Shown here in pieces: positions 24,701 through 37,760 of a stretch of DNA of 64,000 nucleotides. The notes under the pieces were generated by a model. That model made no database searches. It had not been told where the DNA came from and saw only the letters and a program-made list of their open reading frames with translations. This DNA comes from Nemania diffusa (Eukaryota; Ascomycota; Sordariomycetes; Xylariales; Xylariaceae): assembly GCA_038501195.1 (NCBI GenBank), contig JBBPUQ010000004.1:2666001-2730000 (forward strand), given 5' to 3'. The translations under genes were made by a program, and so were the position numbers. Position 1 is the first letter of the stretch. Each line of letters starts with the position of its first letter.

Positions 24701-27200
24701 TTCCTATTAAGAAATGGGTGCGTTCTTCATGTAGAACTCGTAACTAAATTTAAATTTATACAGCTGCAAATTGGTATAACGATCTCTAAAAAGCATCTAA
24801 GAAACAATATACCCTCAACTGTTTATTTAATCATCACATCACTCAGCACCCAGATGGTTCAGAACTCTATGGGTTACGCAATTATAAAAGCTATAGCTTA
24901 GCGATAACGCTTCAAGCTAAGTATAGGCAGTTAACTAGTTATCTCGGAGCTGGCGGCAATTTAGGGCGCCTAGTCAACTACAAGATAATGAGGGCAGTGC
25001 GCATAAGGTTTGTGTGCATGTTTGTATACTGGACTGAGCTGGCCATAGCATGGATATCGGTAGTATGACGATCAAATCAGATCTATCAGGGAATAACAAG
25101 ATGTCTATATGTTGCATCTTATCTAGACTACTACGTATAACAAAAAAAAAGGGGCGTCAGTGCATAGACAAGCTCAGTCAACCACAAGACATCTACCCCA
25201 ACCCAATTGACCAGACACCTTTTTAAGAGGAGATGTGTCATATCTCAACCAAAGGCTTAGACATGATGAGGGCATGCCTATTAGATGGCATCCGATGGAT
25301 AATCGAAAGACATGATGTCCTGATCTAAAACAGGACCTCGAACCCCGACCCGATAGATTGGGAACCTGATGCGGGTCTATAAGCCCGATTTTCTTTCTTG
25401 GGGAAGCAATAATTGAACTCCAATTGAGGTAGTACAAGAATATGAATCGGCGAACTAAGATTATATATTGCGCCGCCGCAAAGATATTCCGACAGCGAAG
25501 AAGACGATAACGCAGTCAGGGAAAGGAATCCTGATTGTGTACGTATTCGACGATCACCGGACCTATCGCAAATGGCTGTGTCAGTGTAGTAATTAATTAC
25601 CAAGGTAGAACTCCCTTGCTGTGCGGAGAGATGCGGGTTCTGTTTCAGTCTATCCATCCTATCAAGGACATATCTTTGGTGACCGATGCATTATCTCAGA
25701 CGAAAGACCCTAAGCTCCCGAAACGAAAATTGTCCATCCGAGTGAGGTCCTATCTGGCGAGTGTTGAAAACCAGACTTCGGATGAACGCTGACCCTCGCA
25801 TCATCCAAGGCGTTGTGGCTTAGACCAGGAGGATCCGGAACGGGTCGCAACGCTCTTGGTTGATTTTCGTCTGTGGCACAGAATTGAGTCACATTGTCTC
25901 CGAAGCCATGTGATCACGAAATCAGAAGCAGAGCATGCCTGTGTATTATTAGCGTTGGAGAGGCACGTCGGGATGGAAACGCGTGGGGATAATCCAAGCC
26001 GCCGGTAAGAACTCATAACCCCATAACCCCAATCCTACGTAGAGTTTCCTGTCGCGCAGCTTACTATCTAGATGGAATTTCTTCGGAATGTATGAGTGTG
26101 AGGCGTTAAAAGGTCGGCGAAATTAATCACTGTCGCCGCCCCCGAGTCGGATAGAAGTTAAAACATCGAGGTGCTAAAGGTAGCTAACCTGCATTAGTAG
26201 AGGAGAGGAATATACCATAGATAGTGGTATCTAAGTTTACAGAAGATGTGAGTTTGATAATAGTATACTGCGTAGGTATGTACCTTCATGAAGTCTCCAA
26301 AATGTTGGGGTCCTCGGAGTTAAGCTAGGAACTGCTCACTCGAATCATGATCGACAAGACATAGGCCTTTAGGGAACACCAAAATAGAGCTAGCTACCTG
26401 CTGCATATCGCCTAACCCGCACACCTCTTCCGGTAGACCGGTATATTCATACCTATGGTAGACTAATCATACCCGCCTGACAGGTTTGTAGGTCCGTATT
26501 GACTACCTATCTAGACTGGATAGGGGTACACTCACACGTGGTTTCGAAGATTCGATGGATTTGGGAGGTACTTAAAAAAAATACTCGCATTGGTACGCTA
26601 CCAAGCTTGCTCGGCATCCCGGGCCATCAGATTATGGGGGACTCTGCAACAGTATGTACAGCAGATAGGTAGCAAATACTCGTCAGGTTGGTTGCGTTAC
26701 CTATCCACCCATATTTGCAACTCGTAAGGAGCATCAACACCAGATAAGGCACGTGGGGTTATTACCAAGCTAGCAAACCTCGTATCCTTTCAGTCTCACT
26801 TGGTGGCACGCCCTATACATACTTACAGGATAGACTCCGGCGTGCTTGTGCACTCCGTATTTCTCCGGAATAGACATGCGTCTGTGTGTGTGGTCGGCGT
26901 CAGTCGCGAGAAGGGATGCGAGGCGAATATGACCTAAGATTCTGTGGAACGTGAGGCGGAAATTATCAGGACTCTACTGTGACGATGACAGCGTCTTACA
27001 GTACACTAGAAAATTTCGACGACGATCTTGTTGGTTCTGCCTCCCCCTACTCGACTAATTGTCAAAGGTAGGAATGGTGAGTAACGCACGTAACGTGCCT
27101 ACGCCGGTAGTAAGACCCCTGGTGTTGGTATTAGCTGTTTAGCACACCTTGTACACCTAACCTTGCAGTTGAATAGTGATTGTGTATTTTTATTACTTGA
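21733..27200. other. Gene-free A/T-leaning block with decayed repeats
   Basis: No ORF with a recognisable domain. It starts with the Rqc1 promoter, including a TTAGGTAGGTACCTAG tract near 22230. Two pairs of similar, diverged segments are visible: 22765-22795 with 22830-22860, and 23615-23745 with 23805-23935; the differences are mostly C/T and G/A. Short ORFs at 24434-24901 and 25174-26016 look like chance frames. A small inverted repeat (CAGTACAT-GGG-ATGTACTG) lies at about 22883-22901. Confidence 0.5.
23615..23935. repeat. Diverged direct repeat pair
   Basis: Copy A (about 23615-23745) and copy B (about 23805-23935) share the same order of words: TTGT(A/T)ACG..CTCATATATAAG, then a GTCA.GGT(C/T) stretch, then CTTTTGGTAGTGTCGTGG versus CTTTCGGTAGTATCGTGG, then GTGTTGCAGTTCT or GCGTTGCAGTTCT. 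They are about 190 bp apart. Most differences are transitions, as expected of a RIP-decayed duplication. No gene or transposon type could be assigned. Confidence 0.55.
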
Positions 27201-30200
27201 AGTACAAGTTTGCGTCACCGATTTGATACTTACTGAGACTTGTGACAAATGTGTGCATGCTTTTTGCGTAGGTACACTTTACGTAGGCATGGTCTCTCTC
27301 GCTGCCCTTGGCGGGGCTTCTCTGTAACCGGCTGGAGGGCGGCGCAGATTTCACTCGTCATCAAGTCGAGAATATTCTGTATAGATGCTTGGCTGTCGTT
27401 GTTAGGAGATAAAAAGAATTGGAGATTACGTAGATCTCAAAAACTGCATTGGGAGCCGTTAGACGAATGACTGGTTGTGCACGCATCAAAAGGGGAGACG
27501 GACCTTACATGGCATATTACCTAGTTGTGGGTGTACTCTGTAGTAGGCGGGGATCCGTGCCGTACGAACAAGGAAGCAACGCCAAAAAAAAAAAAAAAAG
27601 AATATACTGTTGTCTATTACCTTAGGTACTCTCCGTTGATTTGGCCGGCCACCCATTGACGATGGCTCGCGGTTCCGTTCCGCTCCTATGAATAACCCCC
27701 ACATCCCACATTTTCCGGCTTTTGTTTCAAGTGTGTTCACACCTCCCTCCCTGCTTAGCACTTCACTGGCCTCTGTACATGGGCATGGGATGGAATGCTG
27801 ATATAAGATATAAGATGGATTGGTAAGGGTTACTGCGGGCGCATACATACGTAGTCGCCGAGCTTTTCGGTCAATCTTTGGCGAAAGGGAGGGATGGAGG
27901 GATGGATTGGATGGGTTGGGTTGGGTGCCTGAAAATCATTCGAGACTATTCCTGGCATGTAGCAGCAGCAGCAGCAGCAGCAGTAGCGGCGGCAGCGGCA
28001 CTGCAATATACCTACTATCTAAGTTATGCGCAAGTAAGTGTACGGCGCATGCTGGGAGGTGTTGTCTGATTCGTACCCTGTTTTTCTCTTCCAAGTTGCA
28101 AGATGCGATTTCTGGTTGGATGATGGATTTTATTTATTTATGTCTGCGAATCACATCCCGCATGCACGATGCAAGAGCTGCCTCGGCCCTTGGGTAGCAT
28201 CCATGGCGGCTGTGGTAAACCCAGCTACCATCTCGTTTTTTGATTACCTATTATTGCTCGCGCGCCTCATCTTGTCTGCAGGCTGGCCGTGGCGATGTGG
28301 GTGGTGTGGACAGGTCCTGTCCTGCCGCTCCGTCTGTACGCAATACGTTAGTATGCGAGTACTGAGTAAGTAGGTTGGATCGTGGCCACTAATATCTACT
28401 TGTAGGTAGTCTAGGTACATACATTAGCTATGCCATGTTGCCATGTGGTTTTCTGCTGTCTGGTGGGACTGCGGCTGCTGCCGGGGAGGCTCCTTAGCTT
28501 GGCAGGTACTGTACGCATAACATTCTGGTACCGAATACGACGCGACGATGGCCGACAGTGCTATTCGTATGTAGGTGGCTACTTACACTCGCGTAGTAAG
28601 TAGTACTTCATGATCCTTCTTCGTTGGATGTTAGTAAGGGTATATTGAATTCTACGCGAAATCATCTTGGATCCTTTTCGCAGTCGCAACTACTAAGTCC
28701 AAGACATATCTGATCATCAGACACGTAATACTGCTGCTCTCAGCATGATTGTTTTCTTGGCTCCTGTTATCCTGGTACTTTTAGTAGCAACAACTACTGT
28801 CGATAGGAGCTGCCAGTCAGCTAACAGCCACCTACCTAAACTACCTACTTAGTAGTACCGCTGCAGGGGAGCATTCATCATCGTGCTCGGAAGTCTGCAT
28901 GGGGCGCAGTGCAGCGCAATAACCCAGCACATGGCAAATACATACGCATTCAATACCACAAACAGCTTGCTGATTAGGGAGATGCTAGTCCAGGCGCCAA
29001 CGTTGTATTGCGTTTTTCAGCCGGGACCTGGGAGGCCTGAAGTGGCACATAATGTGCATGATCAGTCAGAATGTAGAAGAAATCTTGAAAACCATATGGC
29101 ATCGACGCCATACAGCAGCCGATGATTAATGTAGGTATGCTGAGGTTGAGGGCTTGCTTCCTTGGTCATTGCTGAATGTAGCGCAAATGACAGCATCTCA
29201 TAGGCTGCGGCTGCATGCACTAAGAAGTAAGTAACTACATATGTACATAAACCCCTTATTCTAAATTCCCGCGACATTAAGTATTCCGTATCTGGAAGCA
29301 AATGTTTTCCAATGGTCGTGGAAAAAGAAAACGATAAAAAAAAGTATACAAGGGAGAAAGGAATAAACGGGGATAAGCGGATGTGATAGTCACCTATTAT
29401 ACTCGGCTTATCTGGGAAATACGGCTGGAGACCTATCAAGCTTAGGAGGCGGTAGGTACCTAACCTGGAGCTAGTAGCTACCCTATGTACACAGCGCAAA
29501 GTACTACTATATATGTAGCTCGGTCCTGTTCACTATTGGGAAGTTTCGGACGGTTTGTTGCCGATTGTCCTAGCAAAGTTAGTCCTCATCTACCAGGTAC
29601 CTACAGGTAGGTATTTACTCGGTAACCTTGCTACTATACCTAATGCTAATATCTACCCGATGGGTACCTTGATACAAGTAAGTAGTAGTAGGAGGTGGGT
29701 TTACTGAGGGCGAGAGCATGCGAATTTGGGCACCTAAGGGAAAAATGGCGGAGAACCGGCGGGACGGTTGCTGGGAGCCGCAAACGCGCTGAACCATACG
29801 GGTTACTGCGCGGTAGTAGCTGCAAACTACACTGAGACGCTTGCTAGGTGCCCTGAAAATTAAAAGGTGTTAGGTACCTAATCTAGGAGGTATTAGGAGG
29901 TAGTCTACATCGGTAGGTACCTATATACGCAGTACGTACCCATTTTTAGAGCTTGCATTAGCCTTGCAGGAGAAGGGTTCGAGAAGTCAGCTCAGCATAA
30001 CTCGATATGGATGCTTAAATATGGTCTCTTCTCTATTTGGCCTTGGTCTGGTCAAGTATGATATGCAAGAGCTGCATTGCCGGCCAAACATGTAGCCCTT
30101 GCGCTTTTCTTTGGGGTAGCTATCTATATCTTATTGGTTAGTTAATCTATCTCGCATCAAAACGTAACCACTAAAAACTTTCAATTCCTTGCCTTTTCTT

Positions 30201-30560
30201 TTGCGGACTAAATACTACCTAGGTATGCTTCAGTCGGACCCGGGCGTTCGGATAAGGAGTTTAGATTGGGAACCCCAATAATGTCATCCGTTACAAAACG
30301 GCTCATCCTGTCATTTATCTCTGCTGTAGATTCATAAACAGTCGTCTGGTTCTCCCTATTCCCCATATCGTACTTCATTGGTAGTCATCACGAACACGTT
30401 TCGAGTTAGATACTTTACACTCGAGTGTGCCATAACGTAGGACTAAAATCTACCCAAAGATTCCGAGACTTAGGTATATGTCATTGGGAAAGAAAAGGAC
30501 GATTGCATTAAAATGAAGAAGAAAAATTCGAGACAGAGGCGCAAGCAAAGCGCTTTCTAG
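27201..30560. other. Gene-free block with simple repeats
   Basis: No supported gene. It contains a 16-base poly(A) at 27584-27599, a CAG trinucleotide tract at 27961-27983 and several TAGGTA/TACCTA clusters (28395-28420, 28825-28860, 29595-29700, 29870-29940). The stretch 27720-27960 read on the minus strand is C/T-rich like a fungal mRNA leader, but no coding region follows it. Confidence 0.45.
27961..27983. repeat. CAG trinucleotide tract
   Basis: About seven to eight AGC/CAG units, continuing imperfectly as TAGCGGCGGCAGCGG. It lies outside any supported gene. Confidence 0.9.
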
Positions 30561-33110
30561 TAGAATAGAGCGTCCACTGTTCATTCTCTGATCTCAGAAG
30601 GGTAGAAGCACGGAGCTAGATCACTCTAACGTCCGATAGATAGCATACAACCTGGATCGGAAAAGCAAACAAATAAACCGACAGGTCAGAACTGAATCTG
30701 TGATCGCCTACTGATCAACTCCCGCGTGACGGGGTCGTGGTACTTGGAGCGGCCAGCTCCTCCATAGTTCCTCTTCCCGACATGGCCGTACGTTAACAGA
30801 TGAATTCACAGCGTACGCGAATGAAACAATATAGTGTAAGCAATTGAGTAAAATGATCCATCATCTTGAAACTGTCGTGTCGGGCGCTGTGTAGCCTATC
30901 ATGCCTCTCTGGTGTACTGTACAGTCTAAAAGACAGGGTATCTTCTATCAACCTGGTCCCAGCCCAGCGTGTCCAATAGGGAATAGCTGAAACCCTTAAA
31001 CAAAAGCCGGATAAATGCGCACTCAAATTGAGCAAGCGCTATGAGGCCATATCAAAAATGCCGCCGAAGGAAACCAACATAGTATCCTAAGAGACCTGGT
31101 CCAAATCCAAATACAAGTACATCCTTAACCGTACAATCGTAATGGGTCCTCGCGAGAGGCTTACGAGTGTAAAAACCGGTGGAACAAAAGAAATGTAATA
31201 GGAAACCCAAAAGTCTATATGCGAGTTTTCCCTTTTCCCAGCCAATCCCAAATTTTTGCCCATTCCGAACCGAATCATGTTTGCTTTGGTCTTGACGCCG
31301 AACTGTTATTAAAAAGAATAATTGTAAGAGCCCACAGGCCAGTGCCGTTCGGATAGTCGTAGCAACTCTTGCGTTAATTGATGCTCCAGGTTATTTGGGC
31401 GTGAGAATGCGCTGTGCGAGTGCGATACTGAGAAAACTCAATGCTGCCCGCGCCACCCCGTGCGTCGACAAGCGCTGAATGAGACGAACTGCCAAGTAGG
31501 CGGCTTGCGCAATAAAAATTGAGGCCCGGAAAACTTCCGGATTCTGAAAACCGTGATTCGTCTAATAACGCCGGCAGTGAAGTGAAACACCCCAAATAAT
31601 GCTAATCGACCATAGCCATGCGACCCACTGTTGGGGCTGTTGCGGGCGACTTGTATTGCCGGGGATGCTTAATTAAAAAAGGTATCGAAAAAATCAGAGC
31701 TGAAAATCAGGGCTTGCAGTGTTGTACAATGAGACGTATGCGCGAATTCCACATGGTAGTAAGCAGGGGAGTACCCGAAATGCCTCCCTGACCGCTCATC
31801 AAAATTGTAGATCAGCATCGCTCGAACAGCAGCAGCTAAACACGAAGACCAAAGGGTGGTCGCGGAGTGCCTGGGATGCAGATTTTAACAAGTTCCGAGA
31901 ACGTCGACTTGTACATTTTATCGCGGCTTGGGGCGCGGGGGAGGCTTGGGAACACCCGTCGTGTCGTAGGCACCGCGGCCCATGTTTAGCATCTGCGATT
32001 CTCGTGCAACCATTGTGATTCTTGAATTTCGTTCGTGGAATGCGGACTATTGGGAAGGTGTCAGTATTTGTTCTCCACCAGGCCTTGTTCTCATTATATA
32101 TAAAATAGGTTTGGCGCGATGCACGCCAGTCCCTTGCAATGCCATGAGCAATAGGCTACGAGGTCTGCGCTGCCTGCTGGAAGGCGGCTGGACATTATAG
32201 AAATTTGAAGAAATATGTAGATGACGAGTGTGCGTCTGACTCACCTGTGACAGGCCGGGTCTAGCGGCAATATGGCAAAGTCCAAAAAAAGGAATGCGGT
32301 AGTAAGATGCGAGATGGGATTGGGTCAGATAATTGTGGCGATGATGCCGTGAGCTGGGATTTTGGTCGAATGAGATGAGAGCGTGATGAATGCAGCTCGG
32401 GTGATATTGCGTGAAGTTGGATGGAGCGTAATTAATTTCTGAGGTCAGCACCGAAGCGTCCAAGAGATGACGGCAGTAAATGGGTTATATATATATCAAT
32501 GATTCCGTGTGTTGCAGTGCAGGACGGCGGAATGTATGATTGTGGTAGCTCAACCGAAGGCTGGAAGCAGCGGTTCTCTTGCGACACCGAAGCTGAAGGA
32601 CTGACGAGACAAGCAGAGAACGTTCCGTGCCTGGAGCCTAATCCTTTGTGTCTGTACTCGCGTGCCTAAAAGCTGATGACTATCGTCGAAGAGCGGTTGT
32701 CGTGCAGGTCTCGGGAAGCTGAGATATTATAGGTTTTGGAAGCCGTTATATTGTTGTATTATAAAGCCTGGGTTTCGCGATATTGGCTTTGCTAGTGGAT
32801 ATGGCTGTATGTATGCGCGGTCCGAACTGCTGAGGCTGGAGTCTGCAGGCTGGCGAATCGCTTAAAACAGATCAGCGGCGCTGGAACAAGTCGTACAAGC
32901 GCAGATTGCGACGGCGAGCTTTGCCGGTTGGGAGGAAGATGTATTCGTTCCCTATGTTGTTTGTTTCTCTATGCTCAGGGTCTCAAGACAGGACCTGTAA
33001 CAGGAATGCAGGTGGGCGCTGATATGCAAGACAAAAAACCACAAGCAAGGGAGTGGACTAGAGCGTGTGTGTGGCCCTGGGAATCTTAAAGATCGATAAA
33101 CTTGGGGTTT
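30561..33110 (-). other. Possible minus-strand transcription unit
   Basis: Unlike its flanks, this block lacks the TACCTA/TAGGTA tracts. Read on the minus strand it starts with a TATA-like CTTATAAAACCCC (about 33100-33120) and continues as C/T- and C/A-rich sequence typical of fungal 5' leaders. It contains a second TATA-like run at 32481-32492 and a possible leader intron at about 32175-32245 (donor GTGAGT, acceptor CCAG). Two short coding-like segments follow at 32013-31918 and 30805-30686. No long ORF exists, so this may be a small-protein gene, a non-coding RNA or a decayed gene. I cannot choose between them from sequence alone. Confidence 0.35.
31918..32013 (-). CDS. Candidate 31-residue small ORF
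   Basis: ATG at 32013, stop TAA at 31918-31920. The peptide contains MGRGAYDTTGVPKPP and ends in a Pro/Arg/Lys-rich tail (PPPRPKPR). It is too short for a domain call. The start sits behind a leader-like region and a plausible spliced leader intron, and composition switches to higher G+C across the ORF, which is why it is listed. It may be chance. Confidence 0.25.
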   Translation of the reverse strand: MVARESQMLNMGRGAYDTTGVPKPPPRPKPR

Positions 33111-36100
33111 TATAAGAGGGGGCGTGAGGGTCTATTATTATACAATACTGAAGGAGGTGTGGTATAAGAGGGTGGGCAGACAGGTATGGAGATGAGCTGA
33201 GGAATTCAAGAAGGTCAGGAGTGGAAAGGGCCGTTATGAACTTATACCAATCTCTCAACAAGAGCCCTGTCATATAAAGCAAGCAAGCCCGGTTCCTGAC
33301 TCCTGGGGCGCCAGCTGGGTCGGGGTGAGGAAACAGGGAGACTAAAGATGGACCCGACCCTATGCCCCCGTAGACGTAGTGTGTATCTACTTCTTTTTTT
33401 CGGTCCAGGTAGGTACGTGTAATAATAGGTAGTGCAATGGCAGAGCGTCAGCTAGATACAATATGCTAAAGTACACCCTATCAAGTCTAGTGGGAATAGG
33501 TACATGGAGCAATCCTAGCCCCAAAGTCGTTTGGCCGATCTTGCCAGGTATAGTGTCTGCTAGCAAGTACCTAGGCTAGTACGCACAGAGATCCTGTTCC
33601 TAAGCTAAGGCCCTGTGTACCTGCAGATGCCAGCGGTACGGGCTGACTGTGGGTTCGTGCAACTCACACATGTAGCTCTCCATGTACCTCCACATGTACC
33701 CACCTGCCAAAGGATCCCAGCAAAAAGGGACAGGCATTTGGCAGACGGGGATCATCCAGAGTTGGCTCATTTACCAGCCTGTCTGTTCTCAAACTAGCCT
33801 ACTTTAATGAGCAAAAACCGAAAGATCCAAAACAAGTCGGGAAACCCAAATTGCCAGGCAGCCCTGTATGTACATAGTGTATCCGTAGGCAGTACCTGGT
33901 GTACTACTGTACCTTGCCGCTGGTGTAGTGTACATACTTACCTACCTCTGTAATAAGCCGGTTTTCCTACCCCCGGTGCCTATTACCGACACCTGGGCAG
34001 GTATGTAGGTACCTGCCTATAGTCCAATACCTACCTATTGTACCGCTGTACTGTACCCATCCCCCTTCGCTGTAATTATATGTCGGAGACAAGGAACTGG
34101 GTTCCAGCACTTGACGGGTTGACGGTAAAGCAAAGCCGCGTGCGTTGTGCAGGAAAACGTGCACGTTCAGTACGTACCTTCAGAATACACCGATGCTTTC
34201 TTCTTTTGGACCTTGCCCTAAATTAGGTAGTTCGCTGTACATGCATCATGTATACCACCTCGTACCTTATCGCAGTCAGGGCTTAGGTGTTGTTACATGC
34301 AACCACAGCTGCTTGGTACCTAACCTAACCTACCACGTTGTTGTCCTTCAAACTGCACGTCGCTCGTAACAACCATTGTAGCTAGCTCACCGACTGACTG
34401 ACTGACTAACTGATAGAACGACAAATGCGGTGACGGGAAAAACCGCTGTGATGTACTGCTAGTGCTGTCATAGGAGACGACATCGAGACACCACTTCTGC
34501 TGCAGGTGAGAAGAGAGGACGGTTGAAAATATTTATTAAAAATAAAAACCCATGGCACCATCCTATGTATATATTCCTTGTCTACCTTCTTTAGGCAGTC
34601 GAGATCAGTCTTACAGCTACACAGGTAGGTATATGTAGGACCTTGCTTTATGGCGTAGCATGCCGTATGTACAGTTCCAGCCTCACTGGTGTTGTATGTA
34701 ACTCGGCTGTTACTCTAGAATAGGATGTTAGATCCCCCCTGATTGGTGGCCGTCAATCATATTTGCGAACAAGAAGTATTTTACAGCTTACTGAAGACGT
34801 AGTATTGCGCACTTACTGCGCGGCGCATCTCAAGCCAGCTAATGTCATCATCACATAATACCACCACAAAAAGTCCTCTTTGCCTCAGTTCAGTCTTGTA
34901 ATTATAGATTCATATGTGCCTGCATATGTGCCCATGGCTGTATGTGAAGAGACGAAAAGATGTGAAGACGGAGTAGGTAACCTGCCACATACTTGTATGT
35001 AGTGTAGTAATACAAGTCAGTCGTGGCCATTAACACGTAGGCATCCGTGGTTCGTCTAAAACTTGTGCGTGCCTTTTTTTTTTTTTTTTTGAACATTTTA
35101 CACCCTCCCCCCTGTCAACCCTTCTTGCGACCTAAAGTATTTCCAAAGGAGGTATAGCCTATTGACCTAGGCGAGCGACATTCCGAGCGTGAGGTCGGCT
35201 CACTGCTCCGGATTGTCTTCTTGCTCATACTGCATACATAGGCTTCCGGCCAGGTGAGGAGAAACGGTGAGTTGTCTGTCGTTTGGTGTTGTTTCCATTA
35301 TCAACCTCCATGCCCAGCGCATCCAATGCGGCTTTGCCGATCGTCTTAGAAGCATAAATAGGTATCAAAATTGACTATATTCTAGATACTATAGCATATA
35401 AATGAACACTGCCATGCGCCCGAGAGACCCGAGCGCACACCGAAACTGCGCCACTTTACAGCACAGCGACATGAATTGCATTGAATTGAATTGAAAATAA
35501 TACCTACCTACACTTCCTAGGGTAAGGTATGCACGGCTTGCAATTGTCTGGCCTAATCAGCCGGCATTCGTTAGTCTAGACTCTCCTGTCATTTTTTTAG
35601 TCGAGAACTACCAAGGTACATGGCTCTCCCTGAATGAAACTTACCATGTGTGTTAGCGTTTCTATATCCTCGGCCAAGCTCTAAATGATATCGACGAAGA
35701 TCCTCTAGGTTGTGCGTTCGTTTGGGACACCTTGGTTCCACTCGGTAATCTTCCCCTTGCACTAAACACGCTTATTTCATCGAATTTTTCTCGAATCTCT
35801 TTCCTACCCATTCTAGCCCAGATTCGGTTGTAGTGGGCTCCCTAGAGCAAGCATCCGCTGCCGCGACAACTAGGTTGTTGCCGTTGAGATTAGAGCCGGA
35901 TCTAGTGGCAATCGTCCAGGATAAACGAGATGACGGGCCGGAGAGCTCTGTCGCTTTGGTTTACCTATTGCTTCTTACGGTAGTTTGTTTGTCGGGAATG
36001 GCTGGTTAGCCAACAACAAGTGACAGCCCTGTGTAAGGCTTGTTTGCTAACCTGCTATGTACATACCTACCTAAGGTGCACCAAGTCGAATGCCAAGGTG

Positions 36101-36850
36101 GTGCTTCCACACTGCTTATCAGCCGCGGGTTGCAACCGTTCAAGCCGAGGGAACGTCCCGACGTGGGATCCGATGCTAATCAGATTACCGGAGAAAGAAA
36201 GAAAAAAAAGATGCCTGTGATTTCTTATTCCCATCTTAAACCCCTATAATCCGTGCGAGATGATCAATGGTATTATTTACCATACTCCCGGGTCTCACTC
36301 TCGTGCGTAGGTAATACCTAGGTCTCCATCTCGAGAAAATCAAAGGGTGTCTAGTGTAAGCATAGGTAAAATAGGTAAGTCTACTTACTTAGATACCTAA
36401 GGTTGACACACCTAGGCTACCAGGTAGGGAGGGAGTTTACCTACTATACCTATTCACTTATTCGAACCAATGAATCAAAGATTCAACCCTATGCCGTACA
36501 ACTTACTTACTTCCTGCTCCACAATCAATGTCTCACCTCAAACCCAAACAAGGCAATAATTAGGAATGGCTGAGTTGAATGCTCCCAATGATCGCGGGGT
36601 TTGCAATCACGAAACAGCTACACCAAAGGAGCCGGAGGGGGACCGGTAGGTAGGTTTGCAGTGTGTGTACGCAGTATCTACCTACCTACTGCGTAATAGA
36701 CGCCGAGGCGACCTACCAGCTCTCCACGTGGTGTAGCCCTGCCCCGGAGTTTCAAGTCCACTATACTACAGATACTACCTACCTACATACTAAATTCACT
36801 ATGTAGCTTCCAATGCAGAGTTGAGTCATACTGAGTTGTTATGGGACTAC
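33111..36850. other. Gene-free block rich in TACCTA/TAGGTA tracts
   Basis: No supported gene. Palindromic TACCTA/GGTACC-type tracts are very dense at 33405-33600, 33880-34060, 34230-34345, 36300-36450 and 36640-36790. Simple repeats: (GACT)n at 34392-34411, an ATTGA-type tract at about 35471-35493, and a 17-base poly(T) at 35074-35090. Confidence 0.5.
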
Positions 36851-37760
36851 TAAGCTGGAGGACGTGACAAATACCGACATCATCGACGAATAGGTAGGCA
36901 TGTGCAGCCGTGTCGTGGCAGCGGTCGCTGTCATTGGTGCCCTACGATATCGCGTGAGCAGCAACGTCGTAGAGATTGTATCTACTTGAAGCTGTGTAAG
37001 GCGGAACGCTACATTTGCTTACGTTCCGACCGCCGTCGGCTATTCTTAGGATACACTTTGTGGGAGGTTGAAAGCGAGCCCTCTCGGACATATTACCTAG
37101 TAGTTGTCGCATTGTGATATGACCTCCTCGGGTTGGCAGTCGAGTCTAGCCCTATCGGAAACTGGCTTGATTTTGGCTGGAATGAGAGACATTAGCAGAT
37201 CGGTGGTGCCGCCAGGCCGGGACAGCCACAACTATATGATTGACCACATCTTAACCAGTCAGTTGCCTAGTTGCAAGTCTGGTCGTTCGACGGCTGGTAG
37301 GCCACGGAACCTACACGAATTTCTTCATTGCCAGACAAGGGTCCCCCCCCCCAATGACGCGACGGGTCGATGGATGTGAGTGCCCGACATGGCTGAACCA
37401 GACGCGCACACGGCGGAACTGCTCGGGGGCTTTCCATATTCCAGCCACTCAGCTCCGGAATCCGCTAGACGATGTCCAACTCGACGCGCGAAGACCTATA
37501 GTCTATGACACCATTTCCAAAAATACGCCTCGTGTCGACGTACTACCTACACTGATTCAACGTGCCTCCGACTTAGTAGAAATCCATGCCGAGATCCTGG
37601 GGTGCGCCGCGAATACTAATCAGCTGATCATGCAGCTCGGCATTTCGTGCTGCACGACAGTTACGATGTCAATACGGCAGACGAAGTATAGGGTCTCGGG
37701 TGCTAGTCTAGTGTCTACCCTAGCACATATTGAAGTTATGAATTTCTTGGCTTAGACGAA
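36851..37760 (+). other. Cluster of short overlapping frames, possible gene relic
   Basis: Three open frames follow one another on the plus strand (36902-37117, 37104-37379, 37354-37755) in slightly G+C-richer DNA. The last ends in a mixed-composition peptide (ARRPIVYDTISKNTPRVDVL and onward). No domain is recognised. A run of C at 37346-37354 sits at the change of frame between the second and third, where a slippage indel would be expected. A decayed gene is possible; chance is equally possible. Confidence 0.25.

Noticed and set aside
25325..26016. Several 70-110-residue ORFs suggesting a gene
   Set aside because: Frames lie on both strands with no domain and no consistent splice joins.
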